Shown here: positions 10,956-20,718 of the stretch, piece by piece
Layout of the letters: every line of letters begins with the position of its first letter
How positions within the stretch are numbered: the first letter of the stretch is position 1
Assembly: GCA_001051155.2 (NCBI GenBank)
Contig: JYIP02000008.1
Coordinates: 2,852,001-2,916,000, forward strand
Origin: Chrysoporthe austroafricana
Taxonomy: Eukaryota; Ascomycota; Sordariomycetes; Diaporthales; Cryphonectriaceae
DNA: 64,000 nucleotides
Direction: 5' to 3'
Program-made: the position numbers and the translations under genes
The notes under the pieces: model-generated
The model's input: only the letters and a program-made list of their open reading frames with translations
Databases searched by the model: none
Told to the model about the DNA's origin: nothing

Positions 10956-13900
10956 TCATACTCCAAAATGAACATAAGGAACCCAGTGCGGACGTGCTGT
11001 TTCTGTGCTCTCATCTTCGGTATTATCACTGTGGTCCCGGTCAACTTTTCTCGGACCTCTGTTTACTCGACGTGCTCTTGAGCCCCGATCCAACGCGCTC
11101 ATAGCCTCGAAAACCTCCTGCATCGGACCCGTATGCTCATTATCTACTCGAAATGGGTCCCAGGACCCACAGCAGGCAGGCCATGTGTCATCATCCATGG
11201 CCTGCCCTTCGTCCTGCACAGAGCTAGGAGGGATGCAGAACGGAGCCGGCGAAACACTGGCCTGCAGGGTTTCATGGTCCCTATCCGGAAGTCCCATTCC
11301 AGGAAAGAACGCAAAAGGGTCCTCGACGTGGCCTTGTAACATGGCTGGAAGAGCCGACTCGGTGCTCGACGAGGCTCGTGCCTCCTCCTCGTTTGAAGCT
11401 TGTGGGCCGCTTGAAGGGCCCGAGTCGTTCGAAGTCACCAGGACAGCTTGGGACTGGGGCGATTCCAAAGTCCAACCACTTGTGGTCGACACATCCAGAT
11501 GATTGAGATCAGGGAGGGAACAGGAAGACCCAACGGAATCAACATCCGAGCCTCCACGAGTCACAGTCCGTACCTCTTGGGAAGGTTTCGAGTATCTTAT
11601 CATCCCCCACTGCCAGCTGTCTCTCAAAAATTCTCGGCGTCTTTCCATATGAGCTTTGTACCAGGCTTCCAAGTCCTTCTTGTCCTTTATCGACACCTCG
11701 CCCTGGGGTGTTATCGGGCTTTCTCCATGCCTGACCGACCAGTCGATATCTTCTCCATAGCGGCGTTCTCGCTCCTCGGGTCCCATCTTGTCAACCCAGA
11801 GATCCCGAAGGGCACGGCTGGCGTTGTGCAGCCCTCGGCACACAGACTCGTCTGTGAGACCCCCTTCACGCATGCCCTTGTAGGTAGTACTGGACATCTC
11901 GACGCTCCACTCGTCGTCTGCATCCCAAAGAGTACCGATGACGTGCCGGAACCCTGCGAGCTGGAACGCGCTGATCAGATGGAGGCTCTCGTCAAGGTAC
12001 GCCTCATTCCTGACTCGGCCGGTATCACAGGCAGAGAGGTACGCAAGAAATGGAGCGTGAGCACACAGGTTAAGATCGAGAAGGTCGGACACGCGGAGGG
12101 GGTTATCTCTCCAGTCGTGCAGATACAGCTGGCTGTTGGACGGGTTCGAGTCGTCGGCGTGGGCGTGGCCAGCGAAGTGGAACACTCTGCAGTCGGGCAG
12201 ATTCCGCAGTACGTCTTGCTTGCAAGGCGTTTGGAGATGGATGGTCTTGAGGGACATGGAATTGCAGATACCCCGAATCTTGGCTACCTCATCGGTGCTG
12301 TGATGGAGCATGTTGTATCCTTTTGTCTGCGGCATTGTCACGAGCAGCGCCTTTTCTTGTGTCGACGGTGAGGGAAGATATATGTGACGACGGCGACCGT
12401 GGATAATTGCTTTGATGGAACAGCTATACGACGACATGACCCTATCGATGACAGCCTCGCAGGATCGTCTGCCGTGGTACCCAGCTGCATGGAGCGGAAA
12501 TCTGCTCAGCGGGCCTGTCGGGATCCACCACATGCGTGGCGGGTTCTTGTAAGTCGAAAGAGGTTGAACAAACCCGAGGGCACGCAAAACCGGGCAACCG
12601 ATGGTAGCCCACAGCCAAGCGAGGATATCGCTGCTCCCTAGATCATCACTCTCGGCCTTCTTTTGGATGTCTTCCAAGAATAGCTGAGGCAGAGGCAGAC
12701 TCCGTGTTCTGTCTCGTTCGACAAGAATAGCATCGCACCGTAGCTCGCTAACGTTGATGACGGCGATAGGCCCATCCCTGGCTGCTTCCAGTATATCCGA
12801 GTCTTTTGGTGAGCCCAAGAAACTTTGAAATCCGTCCAGCTGTCGAATCTCGTCCACAATAGTATTAAATTCCCGTTCAAACTGGTCGCGCCGATCGAGT
12901 TGATGAGTATCAGCGACGTCGCTGTTGAGCTGTGACACCAAGAACGCGGTGGCCCTGGGCGGCGCCGGGGTACTGAGCTCCTTCTGCAGACGAGCAAGGC
13001 GGTCCGCCAAGAAGGGGTGCTTGTCCTGAAGCCCAGGTGCGTCTGCACGAAGGTCCTGCAGAGACGCCGCTATGACGCCGCGACCATTTTCGAGGGGTCC
13101 CAGCGCAACCATGGGGTCTTTGTCTGTCTCTAGGGCCAGAGCTGTTGCAATGGATGCCAGAGCAAAGGCTCTGGAAGCGAAGAAGAAAATATTGTCAGAG
13201 CTTTCGCGCGGTCGCACGATCATCCTCGGCATGAGGCCAATAGCCAAAACCGCATCCTGGAACAAATTTTCCTTGTCTTTATGATCCATGAACGAACAGA
13301 GCCCAACAACTGTCGTAAATGGCGCGATTCGCAGGAATATATTCGAATTGGTATCACGTAGATTAGCTCTGGCGCGGTTGAAGGCGTTCTCGAGGTCAGC
13401 TGTCGATCCGGTATGGTGCCATCTCTCTCTGAGATACAGCACAAGCTCGAGCAGCGCAGTCCCAATACCCGAACTACTGTCTCCGCTTTCATCGACCACC
13501 TTCTCGAGCACCTGAATAGCTTCATGCAGCGTGGCCATATCCCCAGTCGCGAGATACTCGGCCCTTGGACTCTCGGAAGGCCTCGACGAGAAAAGCCTCC
13601 CGCCTGGTTCTGAACCGCTGCCTAGTAGCATCCTGGAATTCCCCAAGAAGTCGATTGTTGGTGTAGTCAGATCTCTCGTTGCTTCGTACTTCTGTAGAAG
13701 TTGTCTCGCTAGGGTCCTGGGAGATGTCATTCGTCGTGCATCGTTCTCGGGCAAAGTGGCGATAAACTCCCTCGTATGCACAATAGCCTCGTTGATATCA
13801 GACAATGGTTCGCCGCTGTATAAATTGGCCAAGTCATGTGTGTTGAATGAAGCGGTATTAGTAGCCTCTTCGTACTCCAGCATTTCCTTTGCATCGATTT

Positions 13901-15425
13901 CCGAAAATCCCGCCGATAATCCCTTTAACGCTTGTAGTTCCTTAGCCGTGCTAAAAGGGTTCAGAACTGTCAAGTCTGGGCCTGTAGAAGTATGCTTAAA
14001 CTCAAGTTTCTGTATCTGACGCATTGTGAGTCCGACGTGGAGGCTTCTTAGACAAATTTGAAAGAGCGTCTTGTGTTCGTCTTGGTGGCCCATTACCTCG
14101 TCGACCGCTTCTTCAGCCAGCACTATGCCTCTATCAAGATCGATCAGCCGACCCGTCATCTGGAATTTGGTGAAAAGGAGTCCCGAGACTCTTATGGGCA
14201 TCAAAGCAGACTTCGGAAGGCTAAGCTTGTTTTTGAACTTTTCCATCTGTCGTTCAAGGAAGAGAATAGATCTCTCGATTTTATGAATGCTCGTCGGGGT
14301 TTCATCGGCATCTGTTGCCGCACACATCGCAAGGTCCACTCCATCTACCCCCTCTAGAGTCGTGGTGAGGACTTGATTGAGAAGTGAGATGGTCTCATTT
14401 TTGCCGAGGTTGGATTCAAAATGGGCAGAGGCAGATAGGAGCGAGAAAGAATCCAGCAGATGGGCCTTGTGGGCGGTATCGGGCATCAGATCGACTGCCT
14501 GTTTTCCATAAACAACAGCTTGTTCAAGATCCCCAATCGCCCCCGTGTGGGTGTGGCGCTTCATGAACAGTTCCGCCAGGAATTGCAATGCTGCGATCGG
14601 ACTTTGAATATTCTCAACGGTGACCCCATCTCTCTGATAAAGCTTATCCGGTATCTCGGGCATAGCCTCGATTGCTTGTTCCCCCATGAGGATGGCCTCG
14701 TCAAGATCCCGAATTATTCCCAGATTCTCAAATCTCCTATCGAGGTGGCGCGACAGGTTGACTGTGAATGGAAGTCGTTCCGAGCAGTCGGCTGCGATCT
14801 CCAATCCTTGCCTGTTCGCTGCAATTGCTTCCTCAAGATCATGGCTGTCTTTGGTCTTCCAATATATCTGTGATAGGCATCCAGCAAGTTCTTCTAAGGA
14901 CGCCACACGCTCAGCGGGAAGTGCCGTGGTCTCCACTGCCTGTCTGCTGGCTCGGGCAGCTTCTCTCAAGTCGTCGAGCGAGCCATGCAGTTGGTATCTC
15001 TGCTGCAGGGCTCCAGCAAGAGCATCCCATAAATTTGCCAGAAACTCTGGTCTGTCATTGGCATTCGAGCGCAGAGCCAATCTGGAAAGGTAGACAGCTT
15101 CGTCAAGACTGCCTGCCTCGGAGTCCCCTGTCGTGGAACGCCCGAGCGTGACGAAGCCTCGTATGGAGCCGGCCAGTGATGTATAATAGAAAGCAAGGTC
15201 TGGAGAATGCGGGTCGATCTCTAGGGCCTTTCGCGCCAGTCGGATCGATTCCTTCAAGGTTTCTTCGGCCATAGCCCTTGCCGACTCGTCCGTCTGCTTT
15301 TGGAGCTTGAGAGAGGTCACGTTGTCAGCGACTTGCTGGTGAAATTTGCGCGATTCGATGATGAGATGTGCCGCCTCCTTGTTGGCCGTCGTCAACTGGT
15401 AAGCTCTATGATCCGCGGACGCCAT
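10956..15425 (-). CDS. TPR-CHAT protein (caspase-fold peptidase with tetratricopeptide repeats)
   Basis: A single open exon encodes 1489 residues from the ATG at 15425; an in-frame ATG at 15482 would add 19 residues with no family features. Roughly residues 50-850 are helical TPR-type repeats (units such as LDEAVYLSRLALR, LEEAIAANRQGLEIA, LDEAILMGEQAIE). A CHAT domain follows, with the catalytic pair H1087 in FHFAGHAHAD and C1133 in LSACDTG. The protein ends in HWVPYVHFGV, which I remember as the usual last strand of fungal CHAT domains, but about 270 residues rich in Ser, Asp and Glu separate it from the rest of the domain (about 1205-1479). CHAT proteins share the caspase/separase fold. Related TPR-CHAT proteins act as activated proteases in bacterial defence, and CHAT domains are reported beside gasdermin-like genes in fungi. 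Substrate and trigger are unknown. It is divergent from the caspase-domain gene. Confidence 0.88.
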   Translation of the reverse strand: MASADHRAYQLTTANKEAAHLIIESRKFHQQVADNVTSLKLQKQTDESARAMAEETLKESIRLARKALEIDPHSPDLAFYYTSLAGSIRGFVTLGRSTTGDSEAGSLDEAVYLSRLALRSNANDRPEFLANLWDALAGALQQRYQLHGSLDDLREAARASRQAVETTALPAERVASLEELAGCLSQIYWKTKDSHDLEEAIAANRQGLEIAADCSERLPFTVNLSRHLDRRFENLGIIRDLDEAILMGEQAIEAMPEIPDKLYQRDGVTVENIQSPIAALQFLAELFMKRHTHTGAIGDLEQAVVYGKQAVDLMPDTAHKAHLLDSFSLLSASAHFESNLGKNETISLLNQVLTTTLEGVDGVDLAMCAATDADETPTSIHKIERSILFLERQMEKFKNKLSLPKSALMPIRVSGLLFTKFQMTGRLIDLDRGIVLAEEAVDEVMGHQDEHKTLFQICLRSLHVGLTMRQIQKLEFKHTSTGPDLTVLNPFSTAKELQALKGLSAGFSEIDAKEMLEYEEATNTASFNTHDLANLYSGEPLSDINEAIVHTREFIATLPENDARRMTSPRTLARQLLQKYEATRDLTTPTIDFLGNSRMLLGSGSEPGGRLFSSRPSESPRAEYLATGDMATLHEAIQVLEKVVDESGDSSSGIGTALLELVLYLRERWHHTGSTADLENAFNRARANLRDTNSNIFLRIAPFTTVVGLCSFMDHKDKENLFQDAVLAIGLMPRMIVRPRESSDNIFFFASRAFALASIATALALETDKDPMVALGPLENGRGVIAASLQDLRADAPGLQDKHPFLADRLARLQKELSTPAPPRATAFLVSQLNSDVADTHQLDRRDQFEREFNTIVDEIRQLDGFQSFLGSPKDSDILEAARDGPIAVINVSELRCDAILVERDRTRSLPLPQLFLEDIQKKAESDDLGSSDILAWLWATIGCPVLRALGFVQPLSTYKNPPRMWWIPTGPLSRFPLHAAGYHGRRSCEAVIDRVMSSYSCSIKAIIHGRRRHIYLPSPSTQEKALLVTMPQTKGYNMLHHSTDEVAKIRGICNSMSLKTIHLQTPCKQDVLRNLPDCRVFHFAGHAHADDSNPSNSQLYLHDWRDNPLRVSDLLDLNLCAHAPFLAYLSACDTGRVRNEAYLDESLHLISAFQLAGFRHVIGTLWDADDEWSVEMSSTTYKGMREGGLTDESVCRGLHNASRALRDLWVDKMGPEERERRYGEDIDWSVRHGESPITPQGEVSIKDKKDLEAWYKAHMERRREFLRDSWQWGMIRYSKPSQEVRTVTRGGSDVDSVGSSCSLPDLNHLDVSTTSGWTLESPQSQAVLVTSNDSGPSSGPQASNEEEARASSSTESALPAMLQGHVEDPFAFFPGMGLPDRDHETLQASVSPAPFCIPPSSVQDEGQAMDDDTWPACCGSWDPFRVDNEHTGPMQEVFEAMSALDRGSRARRVNRGPRKVDRDHSDNTEDESTETARPHWVPYVHFGV

Positions 15426-15968
15426 GATGGACAGAGTCAACAGCACGTGGTTGGTTTTGGTGAGTACTCTCCGGGGAAACAATCAATGTCGAACTTTGGC
15501 AAGCTGGAGAAGTCAGGCTGGAGCATCAAACGACTGTGAAATAGAGCCCGGATCACAATATCAGGCCTAAGCTATTACTACATAGCTGGGGTGCTGATGG
15601 ATTGTAGATGTAGCCCCCAACAAGTAGTCGTATACAACTATGTGTGTCGAGCGAGAAGAGGGTGTGGACTAGATGACTGCATTTGCAGCCCAGCGAATCG
15701 AAGCTGCACAACTATTCGCCCTGTTATGCTGGGTTGCGGCGCAGCTCGCCCGATCGTAGAAGACGCAAGACAGGTACTTCGTAACAATGTACCGCATCAC
15801 GCTTTGCGGCTCGCTGCTTGGGCACTTGAGTCGCTCGTTGATCCGTGGCTGCTGCTAATTTCCTCTGGCCACTGCATCCTCCTCCCCCATTGCATCACGA
15901 TCAACCAAGTGTCATTCAGATCCTGCGAAATATTCTGAGTACGATCAAACGTTCTGTCAACGTGATCC
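15426..15968. promoter_or_regulatory. Shared divergent promoter of the TPR-CHAT and caspase genes
   Basis: The two start codons lie 543 bp apart on opposite strands with no gene between them, so the pair probably shares control elements. No individual element could be identified with confidence. Confidence 0.55.
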
Positions 15969-18134
15969 ATGGCGTCGGAACCGGAATCTTCACTGAGGCA
16001 CTACGCGGTCTTAATTGGCATCTGTTTTACCCCACTTGATCGGCGCAACGAATGGAAACCTCTCAGAGGATGTGTCCAAGACGTGCAGAGCATGAGGAAG
16101 CAACTTACAAAGTCTTTCCCTGATTGCGATACCCGGGTGCTCACAGCAAGCCTCCAGCACGCTGACGATGCTCATCCAACAGAGGACCAGGCCGCGCTGC
16201 CAACATACTGCAACATTCTGTCCAGTCTTGAGCGCATCTGCGATGAGGCGACCGCGGGCAGCTTTGTCTACATTCACTTCACTGGACATGGCACGACCAT
16301 CAACCCGGGCAGCCAATTCGCGCGCAATGGCTCAGGGGAGCTAGCGCTCGTGGTCCTAGCTGGCGATGGGTCCGAGATCCGGTACCTTCGAGGCACGGAG
16401 CTAGCATATCATTTGCAACGCCTGGTGGAGAAGGGGCTGAAGTTGACAGTGGTTCTCGACTGTTGTGCGTCGGGGAGCGCCGTGCGGAACAAACTTGATC
16501 CTTTGGTCAAATACTTGCCCTACGACCTTGCAGTGGATTTGGCACATCCTCCAGATCCAGAACGAGACCCTGCGCCGAACGAGGAAAACAAAGGAAATGC
16601 AGGTCCAGTATTCCGGGCGGCATCATCTCGCCTCAACTGGCTGATGAATCCAGATGGGTATGTTGTCCTCGCTGCATGTGGACCGACAGAGAAGGCTATG
16701 GAACTGAACTTCGGCAATGGGCAATTTTATGGGGCCTTGTCCTACTTCCTGATCAGAGCCTTCATTCGACGGGGAGGCGTCGGCGGCAAACATCAACACA
16801 TTTACTCACACCTCGTGTCGAGGTTTCGAGAAAAGTGTCCCAATCAGCGGCCTATGCTTTACGGAAACAAGGCATTAGGCTTTTTTATGAACTCCACGTC
16901 CTTGTGCCATGCGGCCTCCATTCCGGTCGTCAAAACCACGGCAGGTCTTCGACTTGAAGCGGGCCTAGCTCATGGCATTCGCTCCGGGGACCTCTTCGCC
17001 ATTGATACGGACGATCCTACTTTAGATCTTGCCGCGACGGCGACGTCGAGTCCCCTGACATTCAAAGCAACAGAGGTCCGTGGTCTGACTTCAGCCTTGG
17101 AGTTGCTAGACTCAAACACCAAAGCCTTTCCAGCCGCGTCCGGTTTGACTGCGACAACAATGACTCATTTATCTCTACGCAAATTTGCTGTTGGGCTTGA
17201 CCTGCAAATTCCGCGGTCTGAAGCATGGTCGACAGCCGTGCATGATCGAGTGTCGTTGCACATCACTTATCTCGACGGAATCGAGGACGCCACTACTTTT
17301 GCGTTCATCGTCACCGTCTTACCGAGCGATCATTACCAGATTCGAGAGTACGGCACCCTCATTCCGGACGAATGGTTGCCCAAGCCTCTGCATCCTTTGA
17401 AAGACAATGCAGAGTTCGTGCTGGATGTTGTGGAGCACTTGGTCAGATATTGGGATACGGTCGGCTTGCGTGACCCAGACAGCTCGACAAATCCATTGCG
17501 AGAAGACTTTGGCGCTTCGCTCGTGTCTCGTGACAATGAAACGTGGCACTCAATATGTTACGACCACAATTCCGTGGCTCAGGTAAAAGAGGGGGATTCG
17601 CTCGAACTCGTCGTGACGAATTGGGGCACGTCGGCACTCTACGTCAACGTCCTTGTTGCGTCATCATCGCGGGACGTCGAGGATCTCCTGCACGCCAACC
17701 ACGAAGTCATCCCTCAGCGGTTCAGTGACAATGCTGAAGATTTCTTCCGTTTCACCCATCAGAACAGTGGCGAGTGGAGGTTGAAGTTAAAGATGTCTTT
17801 GAATAAGGAGGTGCGGAACAGTTTCGACTGGTGTTTAGACTATATCAAGGTCTGCCTCACCTCGCAGCCAACCTCACTCACACCCTTGGAGCAGCCTGAG
17901 CTTGGCGAATTTGTAAGACTCCGGCGGAAGGACAGACACAAAAGAGGAGAGTCAGATATAACTGCTTCACCGGAAGGATGGGCCATGCTTACCTTCAAAG
18001 TACGCATTTGGAAGGCTGAAAGCTGGGAAGATATGCTTAGAGAAGCAGCTGAGGAATGGGAGGCTGAGAAGGACTCGCGCACAAAGAGAGAAGAAGCTAA
18101 TGAGCTTGACTTGCCAGTTGAAGACCTTGACTAG
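15969..18134 (+). CDS. Caspase-domain (peptidase C14, metacaspase-like) protein
   Basis: Single-exon gene for 721 residues. The N-terminal half is a caspase-type domain starting at HYAVLIGICF, with H107 in HFTGHGT and the catalytic cysteine C166 in LDCCASGS. Metacaspases usually carry D-[CS]-C-H-S-G or a close variant; here the position after the cysteine is alanine. The C-terminal half is all-beta in character, and the stretch around GDSLELVVTNWGTSALYVNVLV resembles the DUF4384-type domain often found behind caspase domains. The tail from about residue 650 is charged. There is no signal peptide or transmembrane segment, so it is probably cytosolic. A basic-residue specificity, as in metacaspases, is expected but unproven. 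The head-to-head arrangement with TPR-CHAT suggests joint expression. Confidence 0.88.
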   Translation: MASEPESSLRHYAVLIGICFTPLDRRNEWKPLRGCVQDVQSMRKQLTKSFPDCDTRVLTASLQHADDAHPTEDQAALPTYCNILSSLERICDEATAGSFVYIHFTGHGTTINPGSQFARNGSGELALVVLAGDGSEIRYLRGTELAYHLQRLVEKGLKLTVVLDCCASGSAVRNKLDPLVKYLPYDLAVDLAHPPDPERDPAPNEENKGNAGPVFRAASSRLNWLMNPDGYVVLAACGPTEKAMELNFGNGQFYGALSYFLIRAFIRRGGVGGKHQHIYSHLVSRFREKCPNQRPMLYGNKALGFFMNSTSLCHAASIPVVKTTAGLRLEAGLAHGIRSGDLFAIDTDDPTLDLAATATSSPLTFKATEVRGLTSALELLDSNTKAFPAASGLTATTMTHLSLRKFAVGLDLQIPRSEAWSTAVHDRVSLHITYLDGIEDATTFAFIVTVLPSDHYQIREYGTLIPDEWLPKPLHPLKDNAEFVLDVVEHLVRYWDTVGLRDPDSSTNPLREDFGASLVSRDNETWHSICYDHNSVAQVKEGDSLELVVTNWGTSALYVNVLVASSSRDVEDLLHANHEVIPQRFSDNAEDFFRFTHQNSGEWRLKLKMSLNKEVRNSFDWCLDYIKVCLTSQPTSLTPLEQPELGEFVRLRRKDRHKRGESDITASPEGWAMLTFKVRIWKAESWEDMLREAAEEWEAEKDSRTKREEANELDLPVEDLD

Positions 18135-18273
18135 CGACTAGCTAAATATCCAAGTTCAATTTAATTTCATATCAACTGTATTGAGAGATATATTCCTTCT
18201 CTTCATCGTTCCGTTGTTCAAGCAAATGAGAGCCCGTAGTCGTGGAAAGAAGCAAAGCGCTATACCAAATCAA

Positions 18274-18663
18274 CTACTGTTTCAAGAGCTGGCTTTTATG
18301 TACTTGAGCGCCGTTCTCCCAAGTCTTGAACGCATTAGGATGGCATAGAGTATATCGACCTCCACCAATCACCGTCTCAATGAGGTAGGGGCCCTTTTTC
18401 TGTCCATCGGCCGACGTGACATACACCGAGTCACCTACGTCAAAATCACTGCTCTATATCATATATTTTAGCTCGAGAACTCGGGGTATCCGGCTCGACT
18501 TTCAAAGCAGCAGGTGACAAACTTCTTTGGGTGCCAGAATCCTCCCCTTCCCACCGTCATCGACAGTGAAATCCGGGGTCGTGCGTCTTCAATTCGAATG
18601 TTGTCGTTAGTTCTATGTTCTCCACTAGAAAGGCACCGGCACTTACCCGTCAGACGAAGACAT
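18274..18663 (-). CDS. Small SH3/Tudor-like protein, 86 residues, three exons
   Basis: Small gene rebuilt from splice signals: exons 18663-18647 (MSSSDG start), 18586-18523 and 18453-18274. Phases close and give 86 residues. Intron 1 (60 bp) has a GTAAGT donor and a perfect ACTAAC branch site. Intron 2 (69 bp) has a weaker GTTTGT donor and a CTAAA branch site. The middle exon encodes TPDFTVDDGGKGRILAPKE, and the last exon encodes a compact beta-type domain beginning DVGDSVYVTSADGQKKGPY and ending HKSQLLKQ. I remember small fungal proteins with this 'VGDxVYV...GPYLIxxV...YTL' pattern, likely SH3- or Tudor-like, but cannot name a function. It faces the caspase gene tail to tail. No exon exceeds 60 codons, so it is easily missed. 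Confidence 0.6.
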
Positions 18664-19229
18664 CCTTTACGTGTTCTACTCTAGAGTTTGGAGGAGGAGG
18701 TTATAGTAGTATGCTAGGCTGGGACCGGTACTGGGATGTGGTCCTTATGCTGCTCGATTGCTTCTTGTCACAGCTTTATAGGTCAGGGGTCTGGTCCGCG
18801 CCCTAAATTGATTGCCTTGTAGATTGATTTGTCCTGCAACTCACCCTTCTGAGCGGTGAGGCGGACTACACTGTGAAGGAGATACTCTGCTCAAGGGTAC
18901 TCCTGATCCCTGTCATCAACCCTGGACTGCATGCATGCAGGCTCGCCCGTTTACAGTGAAGGATTATCCGTACAGTAGTTTGACAGCATGGTGCCATACG
19001 AGCTGGGCGAGGCTCAGGCATTCAGGGAAATGGGCCGAAAATCTACAAAAAATAGCAAGAAGCCCAGAGCCAAATATGAACGGGAACCGTGGACCCAAAT
19101 TGACATAGATATACATAATACCGTGTTGCGATATCCTGAAAGATTTTCTGTATCACATGAAGCTTTTCTGTCGATACTATGAAACTCTGGTGGGACAGAA
19201 ATCGCAGGCCAGAAGCACATGACATAGAA
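18664..19229. other. Intergenic between SH3-like and DUF6594 genes
   Basis: Divergent spacer of about 570 bp. A 64-codon open frame at 18988-19182 has no recognised features and cannot be joined in phase to the DUF6594 gene, so it is not called. This space probably holds both promoters. Confidence 0.45.
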
Positions 19230-20317
19230 ATGAACCTGAGAGAAGTTCCGCAGGCCAAAACAAGTACGGTCGTCCCCTTATCTCCCTAAAAGATTGTACC
19301 AACCATTTGCATCAGTTGAAGAATATAGAGCCGGCTATCCTCGATTCTGCGCTTATGTCGCCGCCAACCCCGACTTCCTAATCTGTCGACGCTTTCTCCG
19401 ACTCCGATCCAGGCTCCTGTGCCGCAAACAGGACAAGTTGTCACAGTTCGAGGAGCAGCTCGACAACCTCGACCAAAACGAGACCTCGCCTTTGTTTCTC
19501 GGCATGAGCCGGTGCGACAGGAACGCAGCCCGGACCTCTCTTCTCTCGCAGGCTTCTGTTCTTCTAGATGATTATGGTAAGATGTATACATGACTGCTAG
19601 CCTGTGTTGGTCTAGACTTTTGACACAGAGACACTAGATTCCTTTCTGGAGAAGACCCATCGAATACTCAGCTACAGCCGTGCTCTGACAAGGGATGTGT
19701 CTAGTCTTCGGAACTGGATGAAGAACGGGAGCTTAAGCAGGGACGAGCGAAGATACTTGGACCAGGAGCAAGATCTTATCACCCTCGGACCCTTAACTGA
19801 CACAGCCAGGAAGAATCTTGAGAATTGGGTGGAGGATCATTTGGTCGATAATTGGGCAGGATTTCGATCGGTAAGCTAGATCCCCGCCAATGATTTCGAT
19901 CCCAACCAAACAGATAGCCACGCAACTGACTATAGCGCCTGGGCCCTTCCGTCTAGACTCCGGGACACGAGGTGTCAACCGATCCAAGTGTCTACCTATA
20001 CTCAGGATCCCTAATCAGGAGGATCGCTGATATATTGATGCTATCCCTGATCGCTCTTCTTCTACTTTTCCCCGTCATCATTTGCATTCTCATCACTTCC
20101 ATGTGGGCTCGAGTCGCTGTCATCACTTTGGCAACTCTGATTTACCTGTCCATCTTGTCACGACTGACGAAGGCTAAAATGATCGAGCTGATACTGGCCG
20201 GGGCAACGTGAGTGATTTTCATCAGCAGATTCATTGAAATACTAATCAAGGCTCACGATATCTCCCAGGTTTGCAACAATTCTCAATGTCTTTGTTACGG
20301 GCATGAACAACAATTAA
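19230..20317 (+). CDS. DUF6594 family membrane protein
   Basis: Five exons: 19230-19263, 19316-19576, 19629-19870, 19957-20207 and 20269-20317, giving 278 residues with all phases closing. The first exon (MNLREVPQAKT) joins through a 52-bp intron to IEEYRAGYPRF, the usual opening of this family. Further family blocks are FLICRRFLRLRSRLL, SPLFLGMSRCDRNAAR, DVSSLRNWM, EVSTDPSVYLYSGSLI and LTKAKMIELILAGATFATI. Introns 3 and 4 have CTGAC and ACTAAT branch sites. The C-terminal third carries three hydrophobic segments (IADILMLSLIALLLLFPVII and two shorter ones), so it is an integral membrane protein with a cytosolic or lumenal helical N-terminal domain. DUF6594 proteins are abundant and variable in filamentous fungi, and their function is unknown. 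The position downstream of two caspase-fold genes makes a membrane effector or sensor conceivable, which is inference only. Confidence 0.8.
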
Positions 20318-20718
20318 ATCTACCTGTACACTATCCCGAAAAGGAATGTTCAAATTGACTGAGATAATTTGTGACTGCTTCACTTTTGTGCTTATCTCAT
20401 CCTCATTAGCTAAGATCTGCCCTCTTTAGGTTGCTGAGAAACTTTCAAATTGCTGTTTAAGGGATGGTTTACTCTTGTGCCTTCAAATATGACTATATTG
20501 GAACCGACTCTCCGTGCAACATCCAGGGAAGTGGTCAGCAACTGAGACCGTGAGTCTGCTGCATACGAAGAGAAACAGGTTGATGGAAGCCAGTCAGAAA
20601 CTTCACCTTGTCGCCACATCCAGCCACCTGGGTACTTCTTGAGAGAATCTCGGGCTTGTTCTAGGCCTTTGTCATTCTTCTCCCTTTTGCATTTTCACGA
20701 AGAGCAGCAGTTCGCAAC
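20318..20718. other. Intergenic, AT-rich
   Basis: About 400 bp after the DUF6594 gene with no supported gene. Confidence 0.4.

Noticed and set aside
18988..19182. 64-codon frame just upstream of the DUF6594 gene
   Set aside because: Ends in a stop before the domain and has no donor that keeps phase; the ATG at 19230 with a 52-bp intron explains the start much better.
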